A stretch of DNA of 23,078 nucleotides from Lentimicrobiaceae bacterium. Its GTDB lineage: Bacteria > Bacteroidota > Bacteroidia > Bacteroidales > WCHB1-69. Made by a program: the position numbers and the translations under genes. Positions 1-6,748 of this stretch are shown here, piece after piece (the first letter of the stretch is position 1; each line of letters opens with the position of its first letter). The stretch covers positions 1 to 23,078 of the forward strand of contig WQWP01000021.1 in NCBI GenBank assembly GCA_009787485.1, written 5' to 3'. The notes beneath the pieces are model-generated. The model was given only the letters and a program-made list of their open reading frames with translations. It ran no database searches and had not been told where the DNA came from.

Positions 1-70
1 CGTACCAATTAGAATCCCAACCTCTGATAATTCCTAATCGTAAACCTACCGGATTAACTTTTTGACCCAT
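1..70 (-). CDS. rpsC: 30S ribosomal protein S3, N-terminal part
   Basis: The first 23 codons of S3 run off the left edge of the window. They read MGQKVNPVGLRLGIIRGWDS and then NWY, the highly conserved S3 N-terminus. S3 binds 16S rRNA in the small-subunit head and lines the mRNA entry channel. The start codon lies 2 bp downstream of the rplV stop on the same strand, the usual rplV-rpsC order and spacing, so the two are surely co-transcribed. The identification rests on the N-terminal sequence plus synteny. Confidence 0.95.
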   Translation of the reverse strand, partial: MGQKVNPVGLRLGIIRGWDSNWY

Positions 71-72
71 AC

Positions 73-495
73 TTATTCAATATTATTTTCTAAATTACTT
101 TTTGCTTTGTCTTCCAAAATGATAGTTACGTGATTGGAGCGTTTTCTGATGCGATTGGCGCGTCCTTGCGGTGCTGTGCGCAATCTTTTCAAAATACGGC
201 CGCCGTCCACCCATATATATTTAATGTATAGCTGAGCGTCTTCTATGCGTTGGCCTTCATTTTTCACTTGCCAGTTAGCGATGGCTGATTTTAACAACTT
301 TAATAATTTCTCTGCGGATTCTCTACGACTGTATTTCAGCACATTCATAGCATAATCTACATCTTTTCCGCGAATTACATCTGCCATAATTCTTGTTTTT
401 CTGGGCGATGTGGGGTTATCCACCAAGCGAGCCATATATACATTTTTCTTGGCTTCTTTTCGCGCATCTGCCGCTAATCTTTTTCTTGCTCCCAT
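73..495 (-). CDS. rplV: 50S ribosomal protein L22
   Basis: A 140-residue L22, which binds 23S rRNA and whose beta-hairpin reaches into the peptide exit tunnel. Family features are visible: the N-terminal NPTSPRKTRIMADVIRGK segment, the central SAEKLLKLLKSAIANW helix, and the tunnel-hairpin region with GGRILKRLRTAPQGRANRIRKRSNHVTI. A lysine/arginine-rich start (MGARKRL) and an acidic tail extend the core. The ATG has no Shine-Dalgarno sequence, only A-rich leader, as is common in Bacteroidota. rpsC follows after 2 bp. Upstream one expects rpsS (S19), but instead there is a non-coding gap with a promoter and a divergent peptidase gene, so the S10 operon is interrupted here. Confidence 0.97.
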   Translation of the reverse strand: MGARKRLAADARKEAKKNVYMARLVDNPTSPRKTRIMADVIRGKDVDYAMNVLKYSRRESAEKLLKLLKSAIANWQVKNEGQRIEDAQLYIKYIWVDGGRILKRLRTAPQGRANRIRKRSNHVTIILEDKAKSNLENNIE

Positions 496-588
496 TTTTT
501 GTTATGATTTATTTTTTATAAACGATTTGATTTTCAACCCCATTCATTAACTTATTCCAAAGCACAAGTATCCTACTTAAATGGGCGG

Positions 589-617
589 CAAAAATAGATT
601 TTTTTTTACACAAAAAA
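589..617 (-). promoter_or_regulatory. Candidate promoter for rplV-rpsC
   Basis: On the minus strand a TATTTTTG box (589-596) is followed by CCGCCC, matching the Bacteroidota -7 consensus TAnnTTTG. A T-rich TTTTTTG (611-617) could serve as the -33 element, although its 14-nt spacer is shorter than the usual 17-23. Transcription would start near 582, leaving a leader of about 87 nt before rplV. The leader contains a 12-codon ATG-initiated frame starting at 547, which may be chance. Confidence 0.5.
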
Positions 618-657
618 CGTTATGGATAAAAAAAATATGGAGTGGGTTTTTATTTGC

Positions 658-687
658 TTGCGTGTTGTTGAAAAAACAATATTTTTG
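658..687 (+). promoter_or_regulatory. Bacteroidota-type promoter for the S41 peptidase gene
   Basis: TTG (658-660), 19 nt, then TATTTTTG (680-687) fits the TTG-N17-23-TAnnTTTG pattern. The predicted start of transcription is near 693, about 13 nt before the ATG at 706. This argues against the upstream in-frame ATG at 622, which lies before the promoter. Confidence 0.55.
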
Positions 688-705
688 CAAGAAAATTTTA
701 GATAC

Positions 706-2136
706 ATGAAAACAATTACAAGCATATTCTTTTTGTTAATGCTTTGCTATTGCAGCATGGCGCAACCAACCGGTATTAATCGTATTGATAAAGAGCAAAA
801 ACTGTATGAGCTATCACTAATTTGGAAAGAATTAACTTATAACTTCGCCAATATGGACAATTGTCCTGACGTGCATTTAGATAGTTTGTACCGGAAGTAC
901 ATACCTATTGTACAAAACACAAAAAATGATTTTGAATACTATAAGGCATTGCAACATTTTTTAGCTCATTTAAATAATGGACATACTGCCATCTATAAAT
1001 TTCCTGATTATTTTGATGATTATTTGGGTTTTATATTGTTGAGAACAGCATATAAAGATAATAAAATCATTGTAGAAAACATAGGAGCGCATAACGCAAA
1101 AAAAATTAATATTGGAGATGAAATTGTTTCTATTAATGGCATGCCTGCCATAGATTATTTCCAAAAACATGTTGTTTCCTATATTGCTGCTTCCAATGAA
1201 GAAGCCAAAACACTTGAACGAGCAATGTTTGGAAAGAGTAATTACATAAATATAGCTCTGAAAGACGAAAAAATCAAATTAAGAGTAAAAACTCCTGCAG
1301 GAATAAAGAAAGTAACACTTGCTTATGACTGCTATATGAAACCGCTTCCCAAAGATACTGCTACACAAAAAAATAAAAGGTTTTTAAAAGGATTGACGCA
1401 TGTTAGCGCTATGAAAAACAATTACTTTTTAGAAGACACTACTAATGGTTTTGCTTATATTCGTTTAACACGCTGCAATGATGATTTTTATAATTTTTTT
1501 GCTGAAAATTATGATAAAATAATGAAGCATGAGAATCTAATCGTGGATGTTCATTATAATGAGGGTGGATCAAGTCATCCCACAGACTTAGTTGCTCACT
1601 ATTTGATAAATAACGATACTATTTATCAATATTCTGAGAAAACAAGAATACATAACGCCTTATTTAAAGCACATGCTGCTATCAAGATATGGTACTATGA
1701 AGATGATGAGGTATCTGAATATGATAAAGAGAAGTGGTATCCTCATTACTACAATACTGCATTTGAAGAAGTTGAACCTCCTGGATATCCTAATGACGTA
1801 CCTGATTCTATGCGCTACAAAGGGAAAGTATATCTACTTATTGGACAGGATAACGGCTCGGCAGGAGAGCATTTTGTTATTACGTTATCTCAAAATAAAG
1901 ATATTACTATCTTGGGAAAAAAAACTATGGGTGCTATCGCGCAACCCTTACTTGTAGTTTTACCTTCCGGAATGGAAGTACTTATTAATACTGCAAAGAC
2001 CTACGATTTTCGAGGAATAGATACTTCCTCAGGTTTTCCACCTGATTACGAATACGATTTTTCAGAAATATACAAGATTGAGAATCCGCAGGAGATGCTT
2101 CGCAGGTTAATAGAAGTGATAAAAGGATTAGAGTAA
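706..2136 (+). CDS. Secreted S41-family (C-terminal processing/tricorn-like) peptidase
   Basis: A 476-residue protein starting with a signal peptide (MKTITSIFFLLMLCYCSMAQ). An N-terminal helical region ends in HFLAHLNNGHT (about 84-94), the 'L.DGHT' signature of tricorn-core/S41 proteins. A PDZ-like segment follows (about 121-150, with IGDEIVSINGMPA). The S41 core has NLIVDVHYNEGG (277-288) and the nucleophile motif DNGSAGEHF (382-390), with Ser385 as the likely catalytic serine. The C-terminal GFPPDYEY matches the usual S41 end. It probably cleaves peptides or proteins in the periplasm or at the cell surface; the substrate is unknown. I chose the ATG at 706 because it begins the signal peptide and lies just after the promoter; an in-frame ATG at 622 would add 28 residues and bury the signal peptide. 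It is transcribed divergently from rplV. Confidence 0.88.
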   Translation: MKTITSIFFLLMLCYCSMAQPTGINRIDKEQKLYELSLIWKELTYNFANMDNCPDVHLDSLYRKYIPIVQNTKNDFEYYKALQHFLAHLNNGHTAIYKFPDYFDDYLGFILLRTAYKDNKIIVENIGAHNAKKINIGDEIVSINGMPAIDYFQKHVVSYIAASNEEAKTLERAMFGKSNYINIALKDEKIKLRVKTPAGIKKVTLAYDCYMKPLPKDTATQKNKRFLKGLTHVSAMKNNYFLEDTTNGFAYIRLTRCNDDFYNFFAENYDKIMKHENLIVDVHYNEGGSSHPTDLVAHYLINNDTIYQYSEKTRIHNALFKAHAAIKIWYYEDDEVSEYDKEKWYPHYYNTAFEEVEPPGYPNDVPDSMRYKGKVYLLIGQDNGSAGEHFVITLSQNKDITILGKKTMGAIAQPLLVVLPSGMEVLINTAKTYDFRGIDTSSGFPPDYEYDFSEIYKIENPQEMLRRLIEVIKGLE

Positions 2137-2185
2137 CGAGGGCTACACGATTATTCGAAAAAAAACAAAAAAATACTTTCCCCCC

Positions 2186-2216
2186 TTGACAAACGCCTTT
2201 TCGATGTGTATATTTG
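2186..2216 (+). promoter_or_regulatory. Bacteroidota-type promoter
   Basis: TTG (2186-2188), 20 nt, then TATATTTG (2209-2216) followed by CCGCC: an excellent match to the TTG-N20-TAnnTTTG consensus. Transcription would begin near 2222, about 60 nt before the ATG at 2285. The TTG of the -33 box is also a possible in-frame start of the downstream gene, which this promoter makes unlikely. Confidence 0.65.
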
Positions 2217-2284
2217 CCGCCTCAAACAAACTCATAAATCTACATTGTTATGCAAACTCTATCATTAACCCAAAACACAAAGAA

Positions 2285-2956
2285 ATGAACAACTTACAAA
2301 ACTTTCAAAATACGTTATTTGAATCTACATGGGTAGATTTACAAGAAATTAAGCGTATCATGGCTGAAAGAACTGCCGAAACAGACCGGCAACTGAAAGA
2401 AACCGACAGAATGGCGAAAGAGAACTGGCTGCAAATGAAAGAAACCGATCGGCAAATGAAAGAAACCGATCGGCAAATGAAAGAAACAGATCGGCAAATG
2501 AAAGAAACCGACAGACGCATGAAGGTACTACAAAAAACGGTAGGCGAATGGTCAAATAATCACGGCTCGTTTGCCGAAGAGTATTTTTTTAATTCTTTTG
2601 AAAACGGAAAACAAAACTTCTTTGGCGAAAAATTTGATGAAATAAGCAAAAATTTAAAACCTAAGAAGAAAGACCTCGCAGATGAGTACGATATTGTACT
2701 GTTTAACAGCGACGCAGTAGCTATTATCGAAGTAAAGTTTAAAGCTCATAAAAACGACCTGCTCCGTGTGCTGAATAAAGCAAAAACCTTTAGAATATTA
2801 TGTTCCGATTATAAAGATTATAGGATTTATCTTGGCTTAGCATCTCTTAATTTTTATCCTGAATTGGAACAGGAATGTATAGAGCATGGTGTTGCAGTGA
2901 TTAAGCAAGTAGGTGATACGGTAATTATTAACGACGAAAGATTGGCAGTATTTTAA
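2285..2956 (+). CDS. Coiled-coil protein with PD-(D/E)XK nuclease-like domain (DUF3782-type)
   Basis: A 223-residue protein with no signal peptide. Residues 28-80 form a heptad array of (M)KETDRQ units, a highly charged predicted coiled coil. After GSFAEEYFF (94-102), the second half has EYDIVLF (134-140, Asp136), then AIIEVKFKA (146-154, Glu149-x-Lys151). This is the acidic-residue plus ExK pattern of PD-(D/E)XK nuclease folds. The arrangement resembles the DUF3782/'hypothetical PDDEXK' proteins common in Bacteroidota and Cyanobacteria. Its function is unknown; DNA binding or cleavage is only inferred from the fold. The ATG at 2285 follows a strong promoter. The stop lies 8 bp from the convergent trmD stop, leaving no room for a terminator. 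Confidence 0.72.
   Translation: MNNLQNFQNTLFESTWVDLQEIKRIMAERTAETDRQLKETDRMAKENWLQMKETDRQMKETDRQMKETDRQMKETDRRMKVLQKTVGEWSNNHGSFAEEYFFNSFENGKQNFFGEKFDEISKNLKPKKKDLADEYDIVLFNSDAVAIIEVKFKAHKNDLLRVLNKAKTFRILCSDYKDYRIYLGLASLNFYPELEQECIEHGVAVIKQVGDTVIINDERLAVF
2393..2518 (+). repeat. 21-bp in-frame tandem repeat (heptad array)
   Basis: Six successive 21-bp units encode seven-residue heptads. The three at 2435-2497 are nearly identical (ATGAAAGAAACCGATCGGCA plus A), the unit at 2498-2518 differs at its end, and the first two (2393-2434) have diverged. The period is a multiple of 3, so copy-number change would lengthen the coiled coil without breaking the frame. Confidence 0.9.
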
Positions 2957-2964
2957 TCATTTCC

Positions 2965-3648
2965 TCATTCCCCCATTAAATCCGGCCGCCTCACTTTCGT
3001 CCGCTCCAACTGCTGCTCAAACCGCCACTCGGAGATGTTTTTTTCATGTCCGGAAAGCAAAATATCCGGAACTTTATGTCCTTGATAATCTGCGGGGCGC
3101 GTATATACCGGCGGGGAAAGTAGCCCGTTTTGGTAAGAGTCTGTAAGTGCGGAAGATTCATCGTTGAGCACGCCCGGAATAATACGGGCAATGGCATCTA
3201 CAACCGCCATAGCGGCAACTTCGCCTCCGGATAACACATAATCTCCAATGCTAATTTCCTCTGTAATAAACAATTCGCGAACACGCTCATCCACTCCCTT
3301 GTAATGTCCGCATAATATCATAATGTTTTTATATAGTGATAGTTGATTTGCTTTCGATTGGGTAAATGTTTTCCCATCCGGCGCCATAAAAATTACGGCA
3401 TCGTACTTGCGCTCCGATTTCAGGTGTTCTATGCAACGGGCAATCGGCTCTATCATCATTACCATGCCGGCGCCACCGCCGAAAGGGTAATCATCCACAC
3501 GTTTGTGTTTGTCTAAAGAATAATCGCGAATGTTGTGGGTGTGTAGCTCAATGAGGTTTCTGTCCACTGCTTTTTTAATGATGGATTCGGAGAAAACGCC
3601 CGCGAACATTTGGGGGAAGAGGGTTAAAATATCAATTCGTAGGTTCAT
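2965..3648 (-). CDS. trmD: tRNA (guanine-37-N1)-methyltransferase
   Basis: A 227-residue TrmD, which methylates G37 of tRNAs reading CUN, CCN and CGG codons with S-adenosylmethionine and so prevents +1 frameshifting. The trefoil-knot SPOUT motifs are all visible: DYPFGGGAGMVM (53-64), ILCGHYKGVDERV (111-123), IGDYVLSGGE (134-143) and PPVYTRP (179-185). Catalytic Asp170 in ALTDSY matches E. coli Asp169, and Arg155 in DAIARIIPG matches E. coli Arg154. The C-terminal ERTKVRRPDL is also typical. It probably shares a transcript with the O-methyltransferase upstream (45-bp gap filled by a dispersed repeat). The usual rpsP/rimM/rplS neighbours are absent. Confidence 0.97.
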   Translation of the reverse strand: MNLRIDILTLFPQMFAGVFSESIIKKAVDRNLIELHTHNIRDYSLDKHKRVDDYPFGGGAGMVMMIEPIARCIEHLKSERKYDAVIFMAPDGKTFTQSKANQLSLYKNIMILCGHYKGVDERVRELFITEEISIGDYVLSGGEVAAMAVVDAIARIIPGVLNDESSALTDSYQNGLLSPPVYTRPADYQGHKVPDILLSGHEKNISEWRFEQQLERTKVRRPDLMGE

Positions 3649-3666
3649 TTTTTTTATTTTTTTAGC

Positions 3667-3703
3667 ACGCAGATGACGCAGATTTAAACAGATTTACGCA
3701 GAT
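3667..3703 (+). repeat. Dispersed 36-bp repeat, copy 1 (ACGCAGATG/ATT type)
   Basis: Four degenerate 9-10-mers: ACGCAGATG, ACGCAGATTT, AAACAGATTT, ACGCAGAT, preceded by GC. Near-identical elements lie at 10088-10123 and 15288-15323, with a fragment at 6143-6153. This copy lies in the gap between trmD and the methyltransferase gene and runs into the latter's last codons, supplying its stop codon (3694-3696). Confidence 0.85.
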
Positions 3704-4347
3704 TTTATTTTTTCGATTAACAATATGCCATCGCGCATTGGCAACAGTAAATTCTCAACCCGTGGGTCGTTTTGAACAAACTCATTAAACTCCATAATCG
3801 CTTTCGTTTCGTCGTCGTTTTCTGCAACGGATTCTGTTACTTTTCCACTCCATAATACGTTGTCTGCTAATATAAAACCTCCTTTTTTAACATAAGGCAG
3901 CACCATTTCGTAATATTGCAGATATTCTTTTTTTTCTGCATCAATAAACACTAAATCCCAGCTTTTTTTCAATGCAGGAATTATTTCTAATGCGTTTCCA
4001 ATGTGTAAATGCAATTTTTCTTTATGTATAGACAAGTTGAAATATTTGGTAATGATGGCTTCCAACTCCTCATCCGTTTCTATGGTGTGCAATGTGCCGT
4101 TGGGTGGTAAACCTTCTGCCAAACACAAGGCGGAATAGCCTGTAAAAGTGCCAATTTCGAGGATGTTTACAGGTTTTATCATCTTGGAAATCATGGATAG
4201 AAATCTGCCTTGTAGTTGCCCTGAAAGCATTCTTGGGCGCAAAATTTTTAGGTGGGTTTCGCGGTTGAGATGGTATAGCAAATCACTTTCGCTTGAGGTG
4301 TATGCTTCGCAATAAGATTCTATTTGTTCGTTAATTAAAGTGTGCAC
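3694..4347 (-). CDS. Family-3 SAM-dependent O-methyltransferase (TrmR/YrrM-like)
   Basis: A 217-residue class I methyltransferase of the caffeoyl-CoA O-methyltransferase type (Pfam Methyltransf_3). The SAM-binding motif is EIGTFTGYSALCLAEG (64-79), with the acidic loop TIETDEE (88-94). Metal-ligand positions are Asp136 in DLVFIDAEKKEY and Asp162-Asn163 in ADNVLWSG. Homologues include plant and bacterial catechol methyltransferases and B. subtilis TrmR, also 217 aa, which methylates 5-hydroxyuridine-34 of tRNA. Placement just upstream of trmD makes a tRNA role attractive but unproven. Translation appears to start at GTG (4347). The last codons and stop come from a dispersed repeat, so the native C-terminus may have been altered by a residue or two. 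Confidence 0.85.
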   Translation of the reverse strand: MHTLINEQIESYCEAYTSSESDLLYHLNRETHLKILRPRMLSGQLQGRFLSMISKMIKPVNILEIGTFTGYSALCLAEGLPPNGTLHTIETDEELEAIITKYFNLSIHKEKLHLHIGNALEIIPALKKSWDLVFIDAEKKEYLQYYEMVLPYVKKGGFILADNVLWSGKVTESVAENDDETKAIMEFNEFVQNDPRVENLLLPMRDGILLIEKIKSA

Positions 4348-4359
4348 GCTCTTTTTTTG

Positions 4360-4380
4360 TTAATTTGTGCCGCAAAATAA
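4360..4380. promoter_or_regulatory. Possible back-to-back divergent -7 boxes
   Basis: Plus-strand TTAATTTG (4360-4367) and minus-strand TTATTTTG (CAAAATAA at 4373-4380) flank TGCCG. Each matches TAnnTTTG except at its second base, and each would give a short leader for its gene (4390 plus; 4347 minus). No clear -33 box is seen. The same arrangement recurs at 18471-18488. Confidence 0.35.
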
Positions 4381-4389
4381 ACGAATTTT

Positions 4390-5568
4390 ATGAACTTCAT
4401 CAAAAAACAACTTCTATTCTTCTCAATTACTTTATTTTATTGTATTTCCTTGCTTGCACAAATTGTTACAGGCGCAGAACAAACAGAGCGCTATTTCCCG
4501 CTATTGCAGCATAAAAAGGTGGCAGTTTGCTTCAACCCGACTTCAATAATTGGCACAACGCATTTGGTTGATACTTTAAAAAGTGCAAAAATTGATGTGG
4601 TAAAAATATTTGCTCCTGAGCACGGTTTTCGGGGCGAAGCAGAAGCCGGCGCAACGATTCAATCTTCTGTGGATGCAAAAACCGGAATTTCTATCGTGTC
4701 GTTATACGGAAGAAATAAAAAACCAACTGCCGAGCAACTGAAAGACGTAGAGATTATTGTTTTTGATATGCAGGATGTAGGATGTCGATTTTTTACCTAT
4801 ATATCTACTCTACATTATCTTATGGAAGCTGCCGCCGCGCAGCAAATCCCTATTCTTATTTTAGATCGTCCCAACCCGAATGGCTATTTTGTAGATGGGC
4901 CTGTGCTGGAAGAGAAATACAAGTCGTTTGTGGGCATGCACCCTGTTCCGGTTGTGCACGGCATGACTATTGGAGAATATGCACAGATGATTAACGGCGA
5001 AAAATGGCTGGAAAACGATTTAGTATGCGAATTACATATCGTTGAATGTAAAAACTATACGCATCAAGATAGATACAGCTTGCCTGTAAAACCCTCGCCA
5101 AATTTAGGAACTGATGAAGCGATATACTTGTACCCCTCGCTATGCCTTTTTGAGGGCACCGATATTAGCCTTGGGCGCGGCACAAACAAGCCGTTTCAAA
5201 TATTCGGACATCCTGCTTTAACGATGGGCGATTATTATTTTACGCCCGAGCCGATCAAAGGCGTTTCGGAAAACCCGCCGCAAAAAGGGAAAAAATGCAG
5301 AGGCGTTGATTTAACAAACGAGGCAAAAATTCATCTTCAGAGTAATAATTCTTTCAATATTACGTATTTGATTGCTGCATACAATCATTTTCCAAAAGAG
5401 ATGAAGTTTTTCACAAGTCCTGATTTTTTTGATAAATTAGCCGGAAATTCAACGTTACGTTGGCAAATTATTAACGGAAGAACTGAAGAGGAGATTCGTG
5501 CTTCGTGGCAGCCTGCCTTAGAAAAATTTAAAAAAACAAGAAGTAAATATTTAATTTACCCCGAATAA
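4390..5568 (+). CDS. Secreted NamZ-like exo-beta-N-acetylmuramidase (DUF1343)
   Basis: A 392-residue protein with an N-terminal signal peptide (hydrophobic residues 7-24). The DUF1343 family signature is clear: KVAVCFNPTS (43-52), FAPEHGFRGEAEAG (74-87), DMQDVGCRFFTY (126-137), DRPNPNG (159-165), then LSLGRGT-like ISLGRGTNKPF further on. The characterised member, B. subtilis NamZ, removes terminal MurNAc from peptidoglycan fragments in wall recycling. A cell-wall role is therefore likely, acting in the periplasm. The length is typical. It begins a two-gene plus-strand unit with the PAP2 phosphatase, which starts 2 bp after its stop, and is divergent from the methyltransferase gene. Confidence 0.87.
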   Translation: MNFIKKQLLFFSITLFYCISLLAQIVTGAEQTERYFPLLQHKKVAVCFNPTSIIGTTHLVDTLKSAKIDVVKIFAPEHGFRGEAEAGATIQSSVDAKTGISIVSLYGRNKKPTAEQLKDVEIIVFDMQDVGCRFFTYISTLHYLMEAAAAQQIPILILDRPNPNGYFVDGPVLEEKYKSFVGMHPVPVVHGMTIGEYAQMINGEKWLENDLVCELHIVECKNYTHQDRYSLPVKPSPNLGTDEAIYLYPSLCLFEGTDISLGRGTNKPFQIFGHPALTMGDYYFTPEPIKGVSENPPQKGKKCRGVDLTNEAKIHLQSNNSFNITYLIAAYNHFPKEMKFFTSPDFFDKLAGNSTLRWQIINGRTEEEIRASWQPALEKFKKTRSKYLIYPE

Positions 5569-5570
5569 TC

Positions 5571-6152
5571 ATGTTAGAAACCGTTTTACATTGGGATACA
5601 GTCGTTACGCTGTTTTTAAACGGACTTCGCGCGCCGTGGTTAGATCCGGTTATGTATTTGATTTCCAATAAATTTATTTGGATACCCCTATATGTTTTTG
5701 TCTTGTTTTTAGTGGTAAAAAAATGGAAGAAAAAATCTATTATCCTGATACTCTTGCTTGTTCTATCTGTTACCATTTCTGATCAAGGTTGTAATTTGTT
5801 GAAAAAAAGCACAAAACGGTTGCGCCCAAGTCATAACATTGAATTAGAACATAAAATTCATCTTGTAAAAAAATCTGATGGAGAGTTTTATCGTGGTGGA
5901 AAATACGGCTTTCCTTCTGCGCATGCGGCGAACGCGATGGTGTTTGCGCTTTTTGTTTTCTTTTTTGCAGGGAACAGGAAAATGTGGGTGTTGCTGGCTA
6001 TTTTCTTTTGGGCGGCGTTGTTAGGCTACAGCCGCATCTATCTCGGTGTGCATTATTGGTTAGATGTGGAATTCGGATATTTAGTTGGGGCGTTGAGTTT
6101 TTTGATTGTTTTTGGAGGTTATTATTTTATTTGTGAAAAAGCACGCAGATGA
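5571..6152 (+). CDS. PAP2-family membrane phosphatase
   Basis: A 193-residue integral membrane protein with about five hydrophobic segments. All three PAP2 motifs are present: KKSTKRLRP (78-86, KX6RP), FPSAH (114-118; Ala in place of the usual Gly of PSGH), and SRIYLGVHYWLD (154-165, SRX5HX3D), with His118 and His161 as the catalytic pair. It probably dephosphorylates a lipid phosphate or pyrophosphate such as undecaprenyl pyrophosphate, lipid A phosphate or phosphatidylglycerol phosphate; the sequence does not decide which. Two-bp spacing to the NamZ-like gene suggests an operon and, by inference, an envelope role. The final codons (KARR-stop) are provided by a fragment of the dispersed repeat (GCACGCAGATGAC, 6141-6153). 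Confidence 0.9.
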   Translation: MLETVLHWDTVVTLFLNGLRAPWLDPVMYLISNKFIWIPLYVFVLFLVVKKWKKKSIILILLLVLSVTISDQGCNLLKKSTKRLRPSHNIELEHKIHLVKKSDGEFYRGGKYGFPSAHAANAMVFALFVFFFAGNRKMWVLLAIFFWAALLGYSRIYLGVHYWLDVEFGYLVGALSFLIVFGGYYFICEKARR

Positions 6153-6153
6153 C
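6141..6153 (+). repeat. Dispersed 36-bp repeat, fragment (copy 2)
   Basis: GCACGCAGATGAC is identical to the first 13 bases of the copy at 3665. It then diverges into AT-rich DNA (ATAAGTGTATTG). It encodes the last residues of the PAP2 protein and contains its TGA stop, and it marks the left limit of the accessory stretch. Confidence 0.6.
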
Positions 6154-6271
6154 ATAAGTGTATTGACAGTTAATAACATATAATTTTATGGTACAAATGT
6201 GATACTATATTATATTATTATAAATATTTATAGATGTTAATATATTCATATTTAAGTGTGTAAGTATGTAT

Positions 6272-6592
6272 TTATAAACAAATATAAATAACGGTGGCGA
6301 AAATAAAGTTTTTATCGAATTTAGTTAGTTTTTTTGATACTTTGGCGCAATCCGGCACAAAAAAAGCCGCTCGCGGCGGCTTGGCATTTGTTGAATGTGA
6401 GGCTAAAACAACCTCAACCGGATACGGTACCCGGATTGTATCATTGATAAAAACGGAATCCCGGACAAATTTGTCTCGATACAGATACCGGTAACGCTCC
6501 ATAATGAGCGTGTCGCCTTTTTCTTTTACGAAAACGGAATTGGGGATTTTAGGGATATTGGGGATAACTCTGCTTTTATTTTTAATTTTCAA
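6272..6592 (-). pseudogene. Remnant of a small accessory (phage/ICE-like) gene
   Basis: An open frame of 106 codons with only a TTG as possible start and no recognisable leader. The central part, with GDTLIMERYRYLYRDKF, DSVFINDTIRVPYPVEV, resembles small 'DTLIIERYRYLYRDR...VPYPVEV' hypothetical proteins I recall from Bacteroidota prophages and mobile elements. The last 40 or so codons read straight through a terminator hairpin (6358-6382) and look like non-coding DNA. I infer a 3'-truncated, perhaps also 5'-truncated, remnant lying just upstream of a terminator. No function is assigned. Confidence 0.4.
6358..6382 (-). terminator. Rho-independent terminator (minus strand)
   Basis: On the minus strand the 7-bp stem AAGCCGC/GCGGCTT with a 5-nt loop (CGCGA) runs into seven T residues. 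On the plus strand no T-run follows, so it works for leftward transcription. It would end transcripts from the AbiE-like module or the small remnant gene. Confidence 0.75.
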
Positions 6593-6638
6593 TTAGTTAA
6601 GTAATCTTCTATTTTCCCATTTGCTTTCCCATTTTATA

Positions 6639-6748
6639 TATTTTTGTCGTCGTTAAATATTTGTATTATGTATATTCGGGGATCTGTTGACAATTATGAT
6701 AGAGAAACATCACAATACATAGTTGCTTATAGTAGTCTTATTGTTTGA
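6639..6748 (+). other. Promoter-like box followed by a 26-codon open frame
   Basis: TATTTTTG (6639-6646) matches the -7 consensus, with a TTTG at 6620-6623 at a short 15-nt spacing. About 22 nt further on, an ATG (6668) opens a 26-codon frame beginning MYIRGSVDNYDRETSQYIV. Its end runs antisense into the 3' end of the toxin gene. It could be the 5' stub of a gene cut off when the AbiE-like module arrived, a genuine small peptide, or chance. Confidence 0.2.

Noticed and set aside
622..705. In-frame upstream start adding 28 residues to the S41 peptidase
   Set aside because: The promoter (658-687) lies inside this extension, and the signal peptide begins at the ATG at 706.
2186..2284. TTG start adding 33 residues to the coiled-coil/nuclease-like protein
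   Set aside because: That TTG is the -33 box of a near-perfect promoter; the ATG at 2285 follows it.
2393..2518. 21-bp repeats as a CRISPR array
   Set aside because: The units are contiguous, with no spacers, and encode coiled-coil heptads in frame.
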